A DNA stretch of 42,354 nucleotides from Pontibacter qinzhouensis (GTDB lineage: Bacteria > Bacteroidota > Bacteroidia > Cytophagales > Hymenobacteraceae). Location of the stretch: the NCBI RefSeq assembly GCF_008017455.1, contig NZ_VRTY01000053.1, forward strand, positions 1 to 42,354, read 5' to 3'. Under the pieces are notes generated by a model. That model was not told where the DNA came from. It saw nothing but the letters and a program-made list of their open reading frames with translations, and made no database searches. The stretch's first letter is position 1. Each line of letters opens with the position of its first letter. A program made the translations under genes and the position numbers. This document shows positions 14,998 through 22,892 of this stretch, in pieces.

Positions 14998-15625
14998 CGG
15001 GGAGGGAGTATTGGTTAGAGAATGAGGTTTTTACCCGTTGGTCGTGGGTGGCTACTACCAGCGTGGCCGCCGTTGCCCTGGCCTGGCAGAGGAGCAGCTG
15101 CAGCACGGCCTCCGCATTTTTATCGTCGAGGCTGGAGGTGGGCTCATCGGCTACGAGCAGGGCCGGGCGGTGCAGCACAGCCCGGGCAATGGAAACACGC
15201 TGCAGTTGCCCCTGGCTGAGCTGGTGCGGGTAGCGGTTTATTTTCTCTTCCATATGAAGCGAAGCCAGGGTTGCTTTTGCCAATTGCCTGTCGGTGGGAA
15301 GGCCCGCAAACGATTGAGCCAGCAGCAGGTTCTCCAGCACAGTCAGGCTCCGGATCAGGTGGGCGCGTTGCAGGATCAAACCAATGTTCCTGCCCCTGAA
15401 AAGGTCCAATTCTTTGGGCCGCAGTTGGTACAGGTTAGTGCCTTTTACCAGCACTTCGCCTTGCTGTGGCTTTAAGAGGCCGGTGAGGATGTGGAGTAAT
15501 GTGGTTTTGCCGCTGCCTGAGTTGCCAAGCAAAAGCCATGGCTCTCCCTGCTGCAGTGTCCAGTCCTGAAATTTCAGGCTGATGTTGTTGCCATAGCCAT
15601 GCCTCACCGAGCGAAAAGATATCAT
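14984..15625 (-). CDS. ABC transporter ATP-binding protein (LolD/MacB-like)
   Basis: The 213-residue ATPase is complete. Walker A is GNSGSGKTT (residues 34-42), the Q-loop is near LILQRAHL, the signature is LSQGQLQRVSIARA (136-149), Walker B is LLVADEPTSSLD (157-167) and the switch histidine is VVATHDQ (H194). The sequence falls in the LolD/MacB/FtsE class that drives FtsX-type permeases by mechanotransmission instead of channelling a substrate. It is the first gene of the operon, followed by the permease (14-base overlap) and the DUF3299 protein. No clear promoter box is seen upstream. Confidence 0.92.
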   Translation of the reverse strand: MISFRSVRHGYGNNISLKFQDWTLQQGEPWLLLGNSGSGKTTLLHILTGLLKPQQGEVLVKGTNLYQLRPKELDLFRGRNIGLILQRAHLIRSLTVLENLLLAQSFAGLPTDRQLAKATLASLHMEEKINRYPHQLSQGQLQRVSIARAVLHRPALLVADEPTSSLDDKNAEAVLQLLLCQARATAATLVVATHDQRVKTSFSNQYSLPDVAV

Positions 15626-16003
15626 AAGCAGCTTTATAGATGTTAGACTCTAGATGTTAGATACTAGACCTTCATTAGTTAAGAGTTAAAAGTTATGAGT
15701 TAAATTTAATCAGTGGTGTTACACATCTCTTTCATATAATCAGATTTCTACATTTTCAAATCCATAAATCTTCAAATCTTCAAATTCCCAAATCAACAAT
15801 TATCAACCAACAACTAACAATTTTTCTAATAGAAAAGGCCTTCCGAAGGTGTTTTGGGGGTTTTTGCCTCAAGGGTAGAGAAGGATAGTTGTACCCGCTA
15901 ATCAGCAAAGTCCAGTAGCAGCAGTTCAGCCTGCGCTTCCGGACTTCGCCTTCAAACTAACCTATATTAACTCACGGTTGCTTTAAGGTAGCAACCACAC
16001 CTT
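15626..16003. other. intergenic region between amidohydrolase and ABC operon
   Basis: About 380 bases, AT-rich, with short direct repeats of the type TAGATGTTAGA and TTCAAATCTTCAAAT. It holds copy g of the dispersed element. No gene is visible. The promoter of the ABC operon should lie in the right-most (minus-strand upstream) part next to 15625. Confidence 0.5.
15819..15876 (+). repeat. dispersed 58-bp intergenic element, copy g
   Basis: AATTTTTCTAATAGAAA, AGGCCTTCCGAAGG, a variable centre, then CTCAAGGGT, with 52 bases between landmarks. The CAAGGGT end faces the 3' end of the amidohydrolase gene. Confidence 0.83.
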
Positions 16004-17689
16004 TTACTTAGCATCAGCCGCCTTTATAGATGCTTCCTGTTTCAGGGTAGGGTAGGTAATGCCCAACTGCTCCAGGTAGGTGCCGTATTTGCTTGGGTCG
16101 TAGTAATACTTCTTCATTTCTGGGCGGAACTCCTCCATTATCTTTTTATTCAGGGTAATGGCGGGTTTATCGGTTTTAGAAATGAGCGGGGTGTACTTGG
16201 TTTCTTTTGTCTGCACCTCGTTGAAATAGCTCCAGGCTTCCTTCACGATTTCTGGTTTTACAAACATGTCGAGCAGGGTCATAGCCTGGGCTTTGGCTCC
16301 GGCTGTTACGCCTTTGTGGGCTATAGGTGTGGCCATAGAAATAGCGTTGGCCCAATGGTGGCCCGGCAAACCTGGTATGTTGGCCGGGAAACGCAGGGTA
16401 ACCGTTGGCACATTCCAGGAAATATCGGCAATGTCGTCGGAGCCGCCACCTCCGGTAGAGGCTGTGGCTGTAGGCCGCGACAAGGTGCTGAGGGAGGTGC
16501 TCAGGCCATTGCCTCCACGACCCGGTGTGCCATCGTCGTTGCCCGCCTGCATTTCCAGTTGCACGGCTTTGGCCAGTAGCTGGTCTTCTTCGCTCCATTT
16601 TGGCAGGCCTACGGCTTTTATGTTTTCGTACATGGCCTCGGCAATGGGTTTGTTAAAATGGCCAGGCCAGGCGCTGCCCAGCACTTCGTAGGTCATTTCG
16701 GTGTTTGTCATTTTAGCGGCTGCCTCGGCTATTCTGATGCCTGCTTCGTAGTTGGTCATTATTTTAGGATAGGTGCGCTCCCGGAAGTAGTACCACACCG
16801 CTGCTTTGGAAGGCACCACATTAGGCTGGTCGCCACCATCAACAATCACGTAATGCGACCGCTGCGTTGGCTCCATGTGCTCGCGGTGGTAATTCCAGCC
16901 AATGTTCATCAGCTCCACGGCATCAAGGGCGCTACGGCCGCGCCAGGGGCCACCCGCTGCATGCGAGGCCTGCCCCGAAAAGTTGAATTTAACCGATATC
17001 ATGCCGTTGCCACCGCCATCGCCATACGATACGCCCATGTTGTTGCCAACGTGGGTAAAGAGGCAGGCATCCACATCTTTAAAGAAGCCATCGCGCACAT
17101 AGTAGGCTTTGGTGCCCAGCTGCTCTTCGGCTACGCCCGGCCATACCATTATGGTGCCGCCAATTTTCTCGCGCTCCATTATCTTTTTGAGCGCCAGCAC
17201 CGCCGTTACGTTAAGTGGTTGCCCGGCATTGTGGCCTTCGCCGTGGCCGGGTGCTCCCTCTACTATAGGCGAGTGGTAGGCTACACCCGGTTTCTGCGAG
17301 GCTTTGGGTATGCAGTCTATGTCGCTGCCAACGGCTATTACCGGTTTGCCAGAGCCCCATTTCGCGGTCCAGGCGGTTGGTATGCCGGCAATGCCATGTT
17401 CTATGGTAAAACCGTTTTTCTCCAGAATATCGGTGAGGTAGCGGCTGGTTTCTTCTTCCTGAAAACCAAGTTCTCCGAAGCTGAAAACCATATCGACCAT
17501 CTCCTGTGTGTGTTTCTGCTGCTTGTCTATCTCCGTGGCCAGTTCTTTCTTCAGGGCATCTATTTTAGCCGGAGACATTTTTTTCTGGGCCTGCAGGGCC
17601 GGGGGCAGCAAGAGCAGTGTACCGAGCAGGCAGGCGGTCCAGAACGCGTGAGTTTTGTGCCGGAAATAAGGAGTAGTTGTGCTTTTCAT
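16004..17689 (-). CDS. exported M20 family amidohydrolase (AbgB-like)
   Basis: The 561-residue protein has a signal peptide (LLGTLLLLPPALQAQ) and the M20 metallopeptidase/amidohydrolase core. Segments typical of the aminobenzoyl-glutamate utilisation (AbgB) group are FSFGELGFQEEETSRYLTDIL, VIAVGSDIDCIPKASQKPG, GHGEGHNAGQPLNV, GTIMVWPGVAEEQLGTKAYYVRDG, FSGQASHAAGGPWRGRSALDAV and the dimerisation-domain end VDGGDQPNVVPSKAAVWYYFRE. The metal ligands (H of GHGEGHN, E in EEQ) appear to be present. It probably cleaves amide bonds of acylated amino acids or dipeptides outside the cytoplasm. It is the last of four minus-strand genes (SusC, SusD, metalloprotease, amidohydrolase), but 785 bases of repeat-containing DNA separate it from the metalloprotease, so it may be transcribed separately. 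Confidence 0.9.
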   Translation of the reverse strand: MKSTTTPYFRHKTHAFWTACLLGTLLLLPPALQAQKKMSPAKIDALKKELATEIDKQQKHTQEMVDMVFSFGELGFQEEETSRYLTDILEKNGFTIEHGIAGIPTAWTAKWGSGKPVIAVGSDIDCIPKASQKPGVAYHSPIVEGAPGHGEGHNAGQPLNVTAVLALKKIMEREKIGGTIMVWPGVAEEQLGTKAYYVRDGFFKDVDACLFTHVGNNMGVSYGDGGGNGMISVKFNFSGQASHAAGGPWRGRSALDAVELMNIGWNYHREHMEPTQRSHYVIVDGGDQPNVVPSKAAVWYYFRERTYPKIMTNYEAGIRIAEAAAKMTNTEMTYEVLGSAWPGHFNKPIAEAMYENIKAVGLPKWSEEDQLLAKAVQLEMQAGNDDGTPGRGGNGLSTSLSTLSRPTATASTGGGGSDDIADISWNVPTVTLRFPANIPGLPGHHWANAISMATPIAHKGVTAGAKAQAMTLLDMFVKPEIVKEAWSYFNEVQTKETKYTPLISKTDKPAITLNKKIMEEFRPEMKKYYYDPSKYGTYLEQLGITYPTLKQEASIKAADAK

Positions 17690-17780
17690 ATTAAAACTAG
17701 TTTAGATGAATGTTTATTTTTTAGATGCTGGATTCTTTTAGTTATTCAGAAGCTGATGTTTAGCACCTGCGATTTAGGAA

Positions 17781-17873
17781 GTTGCTTAAAATAGGTTCCA
17801 ATACAATTGGTAACAGCTTTATCCGGTGCCCTCAGGCTTTGTTGTTTTATTGTAGAAGTCTTCGCGCTCACGG
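17781..17873 (+). repeat. diverged repeat family 2, first copy
   Basis: A stretch of about 90 bases matches 34029-34120 in the same order and orientation: GGTTCYAATAC, AGYTTT, GGTGCCCT, TTTTAT, GTCTT and GCGCTCA blocks. After GCGCTCA this copy carries about 90 GC-rich bases (17871-17962) that the other lacks, and then both read AGACTGG or AGGACTGG. This suggests an insertion. Confidence 0.6.
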
Positions 17874-18080
17874 CCGCGGGGCCGCGTCCTTGGCCATCGC
17901 CGCTGTGTTCCCTCCTGCCTTCGCTCCCGCTCAGGCTGCCGCTAAAGCGGTACCGGATCTCACAAGGCGGCTCAAGCCAAGGACTGGGTTTTGTGCTACG
18001 AGCAAGAGCTACAGGGCCAGCAACTGTATTTGTTAGCTCAATTAACTTGGGTTCTTTCACTCAATTTACTTGTCTCGGCA

Positions 18081-18309
18081 GTGCGTGACATCTTTAATAA
18101 CTGATGTTACGCATTTTTTTACACCCGCTCGTCTCTGACGAGTGTGTATTCTTTCCGCGTCTTCAGACGTGCGTAAGTCGAAAAAAATTAGCCATCGCCC
18201 GTGTTAAAAAAGCAATATTTAATTCATAAAACTTTAAAAACGCGTCTGGAGACGCAGCGTGAGTACACACTCGTCAGAGACGAGCGCGAGGTGCGTGACA
18301 TCTTTAATA
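18081..18309. mobile_element. REPIN-like palindromic element flanked by 19-bp direct repeats
   Basis: Perfect direct repeats GTGCGTGACATCTTTAATA lie at 18081-18099 and 18291-18309. Between them two modules face each other. Each has a CTCGTC/GACGAG palindrome (18128-18142; 18270-18284) and a CGTCT/AGACG palindrome (18158-18169; 18243-18254), separated by a shared GTGTGTA stretch, around an AT-rich core. The layout of two inverted palindromic units fits REPIN or MITE elements moved by a Y1 (IS200-like) transposase. No transposase gene lies in the window. The left part also forms a hairpin (TGCGTGACATC/GATGTTACGCA) followed by seven Ts. Confidence 0.7.
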
Positions 18310-18409
18310 TGTAAACAATTGACCCATTCATACACTCACTCATTCAATCTCTCATTCACTCATTCAAAATTTCTTCCAAACAACCATTAAGCCATGTAAC
18401 CTTCAAACA

Positions 18410-18467
18410 ATCAACAACCAGCCAAATGGCCTTCAGAAGGTGGTTGGGCTTTTTTAGGTCAAGGGTT
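18410..18467 (+). repeat. dispersed 58-bp intergenic element, copy h (left box degraded)
   Basis: The AT-rich left box is degraded, but GGCCTTCAGAAGG and TCAAGGGT remain at the standard spacing (51 bases from the inferred first base to AAGGG). The CAAGGGT end lies 8 bases from the 3' end of the metalloprotease gene. Confidence 0.7.
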
Positions 18468-18474
18468 CTGGTGG

Positions 18475-21000
18475 CTAGTATACCCAGTCGTCGTCCAGAA
18501 AGTCCATGCCAGGCATGCCGATAGGAGCACCTGGAGGCATCGTGAACTGCGGACCTGGCTCAAACTTGTTCGGTTCTGCTCTGAAACCTTCGATCTGAGA
18601 AAGGGCGAACAGCATGTTGGCTTTCTGGTTGGCCTGGGCCGTTGCCATATTGCTGTTCAGCCACTCGCGGAGCTCTTCCACTTTCAGTAGCGCCTGTCCG
18701 CGGGCATTTTCAGGGGCTTTGGAGTTGGCTGCTAGAGCCAGCAGGTGCTTCATCGTCAGGTTATTGACCATGGTTTGCAGCTGGCCGTGGTAGCCGGTTT
18801 GCATGGGAGCTTTCCAGGTACTTTCTATCAGCTTATCGGCTACGGCCATAAAACCAGGCTGCTCTCTGTCGCGGGCGTTGTACTCGATGAGGCGTGCCGC
18901 GCGCTCAGGGTCCAGAATAGAGGAAATAGTGAGTGTTGCGGCTGCCTCTGCAGCAGAAATAGGATCGAAGGTGGGGCCGGTTTTGCCGCTGAATGTTTCT
19001 ACAGACGACGGATAACCGGAAGGGCGTGGCGGTATTTTCTGGATCAGGGCTTCGGGCAGGGCAAGGGCTTCTGGTGTAACAGTGGCCATCAGGGCATCAA
19101 AGGCTTTCCATTGCTCTTTCGGTTCCACCATGCGGGTGATTACCTGCCCATCGCCTTTAACGGCATGTGTAAAATACAGCCCGCCTACTGATTTTGCCAC
19201 GGCTTCTACCTGGTAGCGGTGCAACAGGTACATTGGTACCAGCACTTCTTCGAGGGTAGCCATCGGCTCGCCTTTCGGAATCGCTTTCTCTGAGAAATTG
19301 TCCAGTACCTGGCGGCGCACCTTCATCAGTTTATCAAGTTCGGCAATCGGGTTCTCGCCATCGTCCCACTGGTGCGAGGTGGGGTGCGCATAGCCGCCAA
19401 TTCCCGGAATAAAGATGAAGCCTTGCTTTAAGGTCTCCTGCATTATTTTGTCCAGTTCTGCGTCTTCGTTTGCTCCTTTCGGGAACTCGGTGTAACCCCA
19501 TATTACAGAGCGAACATCCCAGCTACCTATTCCTTTGGCGTAAGCATCAGAAATATCGATAGTGCCGTCTTTTTTGAGTGTCATTTTAGGGAAGGGATAA
19601 TCCATAACGGAGGCACGGCCTTTGGGGCTGGCGGCAAAGTTATGAGCGTAGCCCAGCGTGTGACCAATTTCGTGTGCCGATAGCTGCCGGATGCGGGCCA
19701 GCGCCATTTCTTCTAATTGCTTTGGTATGGGTTTGCCATCTACGTAAGGCTGCGTCAGGCCAACAGCAATCAGGTAATCCTGGCGGTGGCGGTCGGCTCC
19801 TAAGGTGACCACACCTTTAATAATTTCGCCTGTGCGAGGGTCTATGTAAGAGGCACCGGAAGAGAATGCTCGTGGACTGCCGGAGCGGTTAATCCAGTTC
19901 ACCACGTTGTAGCGAATGTCCATCGGGTCGGCATCGGCGGGGAGTTCTTTTACCTGGAAGGCATTTTTAAAGCCGGCTGCCTCAAAGGCTTCGTTCCACC
20001 AGTTGCCACCTTCTATCAGCGCTTTCTTAATAGGCTCTGGGGCACCGCGGTCTACATAATACACAATGGGTTTAACCGGTTCGCTAACTTTGGCATTCGG
20101 GTTTTTCTTTTCGAGGCGGTGGCGGCGGCTGTAGCGTTTTACCAAAGGCTCGCTCATGGGGGCGGCAAAGTCGGTGTAGCTGAACATGCCCATAGCAGAA
20201 CGGGAGTCGAACTTGCGGGGCTTGTACTTATCGTCGGGTAGCTCCACAAACGATTGGTGCATTTTTACGGTAACGGCTGTGGGGTCCGGAGCAATGCCAT
20301 CGCCGCCTCCTCCGTACCTGTTGCCGCTGCTGGCAGCTGGGTTCACCAGCGTAACCATAGCCTCGAACTCCGTATTTTTAGGGAAATTTTTGGTGTTGGG
20401 CAAAAACACTGCCGACCGGGTTTCGTCTATGCGGTAAGCAGTGGCAGAGGAGGTGGCAGCAGCGCCACGGTTCAGGCCGGAGTAGCTGCGGTTGGCAAGG
20501 CGGCTGCCAATGTTCTGGCTGTCGCGGATCAGGAAAGGCGTCAGGTCAATCAGCACCTTTTCTCCTTCGGTTGCTACAGGCGTAAAACCAAAAATAACAG
20601 ATTTGGCAAAGGCATTGTCTACTGCTTTCAGCTCGTCGGGGTTGGCGGTGCTGGCCCTGAAGTTGGTGTTAGGCTGCACCAGAAATACCTTTGGCCCCAC
20701 GCGCATAAACTTTGCCATGGCAGAAGAAGCCTGCCCACGCTCCGGACCACCATTGCCTACTCCTTCGGCCATATACTTGAAGTACAGAAAATCGGTGTCG
20801 AACTTGTCTACCACGAGCAGGATTTTGCCTGTTTTCTCTTCGTAGTAAAAAGGAAAGTAGCCATCCATTTTTTTCAGGCCCTGCACGCGGGAGGCTATGC
20901 TCATTTCCGATGCCGTTTCGGCTCTTCCGGCAGGACCCTGAGCTATGACAGGACTGCTAAGCGTAAGTAGCCCTGCTACTAGTAATCGGTTAATCTTCAT
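18475..21000 (-). CDS. exported zinc-dependent metalloprotease (DUF5117-type)
   Basis: The 841-residue protein has a signal peptide (to SPVIAQ). It has the usual parts of a Bacteroidota metalloprotease family with DUF5117 and a metzincin-like catalytic domain. The N-terminal part reads KKMDGYFPFYYEEKTGKILLVV and LIRDSQNIGSR. The zinc site is HEIGHTLGYAHNF at about residue 442, with H, E, H and a third His, followed by SVMDYPFP, the Met-turn. This matches the extended HExxHxxGxxH motif. Enzymes of this type degrade proteins outside the cell or in the periplasm. It lies 411 bases downstream of SusD on the same strand, in a peptide-uptake neighbourhood. The exact substrate is unknown. Confidence 0.9.
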   Translation of the reverse strand: MKINRLLVAGLLTLSSPVIAQGPAGRAETASEMSIASRVQGLKKMDGYFPFYYEEKTGKILLVVDKFDTDFLYFKYMAEGVGNGGPERGQASSAMAKFMRVGPKVFLVQPNTNFRASTANPDELKAVDNAFAKSVIFGFTPVATEGEKVLIDLTPFLIRDSQNIGSRLANRSYSGLNRGAAATSSATAYRIDETRSAVFLPNTKNFPKNTEFEAMVTLVNPAASSGNRYGGGGDGIAPDPTAVTVKMHQSFVELPDDKYKPRKFDSRSAMGMFSYTDFAAPMSEPLVKRYSRRHRLEKKNPNAKVSEPVKPIVYYVDRGAPEPIKKALIEGGNWWNEAFEAAGFKNAFQVKELPADADPMDIRYNVVNWINRSGSPRAFSSGASYIDPRTGEIIKGVVTLGADRHRQDYLIAVGLTQPYVDGKPIPKQLEEMALARIRQLSAHEIGHTLGYAHNFAASPKGRASVMDYPFPKMTLKKDGTIDISDAYAKGIGSWDVRSVIWGYTEFPKGANEDAELDKIMQETLKQGFIFIPGIGGYAHPTSHQWDDGENPIAELDKLMKVRRQVLDNFSEKAIPKGEPMATLEEVLVPMYLLHRYQVEAVAKSVGGLYFTHAVKGDGQVITRMVEPKEQWKAFDALMATVTPEALALPEALIQKIPPRPSGYPSSVETFSGKTGPTFDPISAAEAAATLTISSILDPERAARLIEYNARDREQPGFMAVADKLIESTWKAPMQTGYHGQLQTMVNNLTMKHLLALAANSKAPENARGQALLKVEELREWLNSNMATAQANQKANMLFALSQIEGFRAEPNKFEPGPQFTMPPGAPIGMPGMDFLDDDWVY

Positions 21001-21411
21001 AAGAAAAGGTTAGGCGTTTTTAATGTGAGTTTAGGTTTTTTGCTGCCAAGGCCGCCAGCTTGTTGAGGGCTGGCAGCAGCAGGTGGCATCAAGTTATAAG
21101 GTGTACACAACATGTAATTTCAGAACGCAAGCTATTAGACTGGTACTGCATAAAGAGGTAGTTCCCGGGTTTAGCCCTTGACCTTTTTTTGTTAATTTTT
21201 CTTCTGAAGGCCATTTTCATTTGCATAATTGGGCAATGCTCCGGTTATATAATCTTTAGGAAGTAGTAGTTGGTGGTAAGCTTGTCCTTCGCTGATCTGA
21301 CATTTTGAGCAAATACTGTCTTTAGGCTGAGGTTATATAAGAAGAAGATTCTTTGGCCGGGGTCAGGCATAGAAGCAGAAGGCCCGACCCGCAGCCTCAG
21401 AAGTCCCCTTG
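21001..21411. other. intergenic region between susD and metalloprotease
   Basis: About 410 bases with one copy (i) of the 58-bp element. No gene is seen. The size allows a separate promoter for the metalloprotease gene, but no clear TAnnTTTG box was found. Confidence 0.45.
21173..21230 (-). repeat. dispersed 58-bp intergenic element, copy i
   Basis: Minus-strand reading: AATTATGCAAATGAAAA, TGGCCTTCAGAAG, a variable centre, then GTCAAGGGC, with 51 bases between landmarks. Confidence 0.85.
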
Positions 21412-22869
21412 TCACAAGGCTCTGTTAGCAGAAATCTCTGCATTCGGAATAGGGAAGATGTACTCTGGCTGTGAAGGTGAGATAGCCGGGGCCGTACCTT
21501 TTGCCGGAATGGTGAGCAGGTTGCGCAGCAAATCGTTGGAGCGGAGACCTTCGCCTACAAACTCGATTCTTCGTTCTACCAGAATTGTGCTGGTAATCGC
21601 TTCCTGAGTTGCAAGTGCTTCTGCCGGAAATGTATAAGTTGCATCGGCGCGTTTGCGCACAGCCATTAGCAATTGCGTAGCCAGAGCCATGTCGGGGCTT
21701 GTTTTGCGGGCCAGTGCCTCGGCATAATTCAGCAATACCTCCGAGTAGCGGATAACCGGAATGTAATCCAGAAACGGGCTGAACTTGCTGTACTTCATGA
21801 GGTAGGTGGTGGTGCCGGAGGTGCGGAACATGGTTTTACGCTCGTCGGTAGCAGGCCAGGTTGGGTGGCCGTAAATGCCGGTCGGGTTCATGCTGTACTC
21901 CTGGTTGGTGTTGTACTCGTAGCCCAGCGACGATTGCCCGCTTACGTTGTTCAACTCCGTCATGGGCATTGAGAAGATAGACTCGGTGGTGGTGTAGTCA
22001 TTCATGAAAATGGTGCGGATGCTGGGTTGCAACTGGTGCGCCACACCTGTTGGAGCTGCAAAAGAACCAGTAGCTGTGGGCTGCACTATTTTCTGCGCCT
22101 CCAGCGCTACCTCCTCAAACTTGCCCATGTTCAGGTACACCCTGGTTTTAAGCGCAATAGCGGTGTTTTTGTGCGCGCGGGTAGTGTTTAGCAATGCAGA
22201 GGCATAAGAGGTAGGCAAGGCAGTTTCGGCTTCGTTCAGGTCTGTCAGAATCTGCTCGTATACCTGCGCCACGGTGCTTAAGGCCAGATCGTTATTGGCA
22301 GGCGTTTTTTCGCCCTGCAAGCGGAGTGGCACGCCCGGCGAGGCTCCGTTATCCATCACATAAGGTTTGCCATAGAGGGTTATGAGCGCAAAATAAGAAA
22401 TAGCTCTCACCAGCTTGGCCTCGCCTACATATTGGGTCGCTGTGGCGGCAGGCACTACATCGGGGTTAGCGGCAAGCCCATCTATGAGCAGGTTGGCGGA
22501 GTTAATGGTGGAGTAGGCGTTGCTCCAGGTAGTCAGGGCATCGTTAGAGCCGGAGTTGATGGTGTGGTTCCAGGCATCGTAGCCGGTAAACACGTTTTGG
22601 AGGCGGTTCATAAACTCTTCGCCCCTGATATCGGAGAGCATTAAGTAGCGGCCTCCGTAAAAGCTGCCGTTCTTCATGGCGGCGTACATACCGTTTACCT
22701 GCCCCAGTACCCGGCCCGGCGAGTCGAACAGAAACGTGTCTTGCAGCGAAGTATCAGGCGTTGGGTTCAGAAGTTCTTTTTCGTCGCAGGCGCTCACCGA
22801 AAGGCAAAGCGAAATGGCAAGGCAGGCCATGCGCAGTTTTCCTGCAGTTGTGTAGCTTATAGTTATCAT
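21412..22869 (-). CDS. SusD/RagB family outer-membrane lipoprotein
   Basis: The 485-residue protein has a lipoprotein signal with Cys at residue 28 (LSVSAC). SusD features follow: DTFLFDSPGRVLGQVNGMYAAMKNGSFYGGRYLMLSDIRGEEF, helical TPR-like repeats (NSANLLIDGLAANPDVVPA, AKLVRAISYFALITLYGKPYV), and the C-terminal signature VIRYSEVLLNYAEALAR with RRIEFVGEGLRSNDLLR. It would sit on the outer face of the outer membrane as the ligand-capturing lid of the SusC channel encoded 23 bases upstream. Sequence alone does not say whether the ligand is a glycan or a peptide. The proteolytic neighbours favour peptides. Confidence 0.95.
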   Translation of the reverse strand: MITISYTTAGKLRMACLAISLCLSVSACDEKELLNPTPDTSLQDTFLFDSPGRVLGQVNGMYAAMKNGSFYGGRYLMLSDIRGEEFMNRLQNVFTGYDAWNHTINSGSNDALTTWSNAYSTINSANLLIDGLAANPDVVPAATATQYVGEAKLVRAISYFALITLYGKPYVMDNGASPGVPLRLQGEKTPANNDLALSTVAQVYEQILTDLNEAETALPTSYASALLNTTRAHKNTAIALKTRVYLNMGKFEEVALEAQKIVQPTATGSFAAPTGVAHQLQPSIRTIFMNDYTTTESIFSMPMTELNNVSGQSSLGYEYNTNQEYSMNPTGIYGHPTWPATDERKTMFRTSGTTTYLMKYSKFSPFLDYIPVIRYSEVLLNYAEALARKTSPDMALATQLLMAVRKRADATYTFPAEALATQEAITSTILVERRIEFVGEGLRSNDLLRNLLTIPAKGTAPAISPSQPEYIFPIPNAEISANRAL

Positions 22870-22892
22870 GCTGAATCTTTTGAAGTGAAAAA

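Larger units (their letters stand above)
17690..18474. other. 785-base intergenic region with three repeat types
   Basis: No gene is supported. From left to right the region holds a copy of a diverged repeat also found near 34029, a GC-rich block (about 17868-17985), a REPIN-like element (18081-18309), and a truncated copy of the 58-bp element. It therefore looks like a landing site for short repeats. Confidence 0.6.

Noticed and set aside
16658..17794. 378-codon open frame on the plus strand
   Set aside because: It is antisense to the M20 amidohydrolase gene, whose protein has full motifs. The plus-strand product has no recognisable features and is explained by codon bias.
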